Shown: positions 63,401-64,000 of the stretch, in pieces
Position numbering within the stretch: the stretch's first letter is position 1
Layout: each line of letters starts with the position of its first letter
From: Prado023 sp963774745
GTDB taxonomy: Bacteria; Actinomycetota; Actinomycetes; S36-B12; CAIYMF01
NCBI GenBank assembly: GCA_963774745.1
Contig: CAVZGE010000011.1
Location: 1-64,000, forward strand
Reading direction: 5' to 3'
Length of the DNA stretch: 64,000 nt
Made by a program: the position numbers and the translations under genes
Notes under the pieces: model-generated
The model's database searches: none
What the model was told of the DNA's origin: nothing
Seen by the model: the letters and a program-made list of their open reading frames with translations, nothing else

Positions 63401-64000
63401 CTCGTAGCCGAGGTCCTTGGTCGTGCGGGTCATCACCGCCAGGCCGTCGGCGATGTCCAGCCACTCGCCGGCCGCGGCGTACCCGGTGAACATGGTGGCC
63501 ACCAGGTCCGCGGCCAGCCGGGCGCGGTCCTCGTCCGCCGGCCCCGCCGCAGCCGCCCGGTCGTAGGACTCGGGGGTCCACGCCGACCCGTACGCGCCCC
63601 ACCCGCCGGGCGACTTGCCCGCGTTCAGGGCGGCGAAGAACGCCGGCTCGTCCACCGCGCGCCGGCCGGCGGCATCCGCGAACAGCCGGTCGGACTTGTG
63701 CAGCATGGGTGCGGTGACGTCCGGGTGGATCGCAGCGATCCGCCGCGCGAACCCGGAGAACACCGCCTCCTCCAGGGACTTCGCCCCGATCAGGTGGTAC
63801 TCGGCGGTCAGCAGCTTCCGGCCCAGCACGTCGGAGTGCTTGGCGACCACCGCCTGCAGCCCGGGCACGGCACGGGCCCCGGAGTCGCCGCGCAGCATGA
63901 GGTCCAGGACCGCCATGAAGTGCGACTTGCCCGAGCCGAACGACCCGTGCAGGAACACCCCCTGCGCCGTGCCCCGGACCAGCGCGGCACCCACGTACCC
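60432..64000 (-). CDS. pglY: BREX type 2 ATPase PglY (5' end beyond the window; frameshift near the 3' end)
   Basis: A large BrxC/PglY-type ATPase, about 1,190 residues inside the window. The P-loop GVFLHGSFGSGKSHF lies within 60 bases of the right edge, so only a short N-terminus is missing. Family segments such as GLVLFLDELVLWL and GDKAAGVQRAQVGQTIQYWEDRFD follow. The frame in use ends at 60551 in an Arg-rich tail. One missing G in the GGGG run at 60604-60607 would continue as ITNPDEVTLDLVAEGLDD and KVRITWRLE to the TGA at 60432, exactly overlapping the pglZ start. That overlap strongly supports the corrected end. Confidence 0.9.

Noticed and set aside
1..64000. tRNA, rRNA, CRISPR arrays, insertion sequences, integrase or att sites flanking the defence genes
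   Set aside because: None was recognised by eye: no TTCGA-type T-loops in cloverleaf context, no regularly spaced repeats with spacers, and no transposase or integrase motifs. A tRNAscan and IS search would be needed to exclude them firmly.

Overview
The window is one strand-mosaic piece of a very GC-rich chromosome with GTG starts, four-base stop/start overlaps and few intergenic gaps. The gene families (EtfBA next to IscS-MnmA, GatCAB next to LigA, a GlgA-like GT4, DUF3467, BREX type 2) and the order gatB-gatA-gatC-ligA-metE-like-(azlDC)-mnmA-iscS-etfA-etfB-GT4 resemble the mycobacterial/actinobacterial ligA-etf neighbourhood. I therefore read it as an actinomycete; I cannot name the genus. 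No rRNA, tRNA, CRISPR array or insertion sequence was recognised.

Layout. 0-8.5 kb: a PAS-GGDEF-EAL c-di-GMP protein; ilvD with an unusual repeat-rich upstream region; a four-gene overlapping operon (two S51/GATase1-like proteins, a CysS-C-terminal-like small protein, a D-2-hydroxyacid dehydrogenase); a secreted metallophosphoesterase; bioY. 8.7-24.9 kb: the conserved housekeeping block (GatCAB, LigA, MetE-like, Gfo/Idh/MocA oxidoreductase, AzlCD exporter, MnmA, IscS, EtfBA, GT4 glycosyltransferase, CPBP protease, DUF3467). 24.9-29.7 kb: a three-gene 2-oxoacid dehydrogenase operon (E1 alpha, E1 beta, E2), a hydrolase and a DUF1801 protein. 29.8-46 kb: a belt of exported proteins (subtilase, lipoprotein, propeller-like protein, copper radical oxidase of the galactose oxidase type), a TDT-family transporter, and a large DUF4011-helicase-Vsr-like-DUF3320 gene of the defence type. 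46-54 kb: a small XRE-regulated operon, M20 amidohydrolase, transglutaminase-like protein, methyltransferase, ABC permease remnant, RTX-repeat protein and a serine hydrolase lipoprotein. 54.1-64 kb: the downstream part of a BREX type 2 (Pgl) phage-defence locus: PglY (its start lies beyond the right edge), PglZ, BrxD and BrxHI, all on the minus strand and translationally coupled; pglX and pglW would be expected outside the window.

Two cross-cutting observations. First, at least five long genes (subtilase, DUF4011 helicase, copper oxidase, NAD(P)-binding protein, pglY) are each interrupted by exactly one single-base frameshift, mostly at a short C/G run, while coding capacity continues intact in the next frame. 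This looks more like sequence-level indels than gene decay, although phase variation cannot be excluded for pglY. Second, many minus-strand genes have a TANNNT box 6-7 bases before the start codon and no Shine-Dalgarno sequence, the arrangement expected for leaderless mRNAs.
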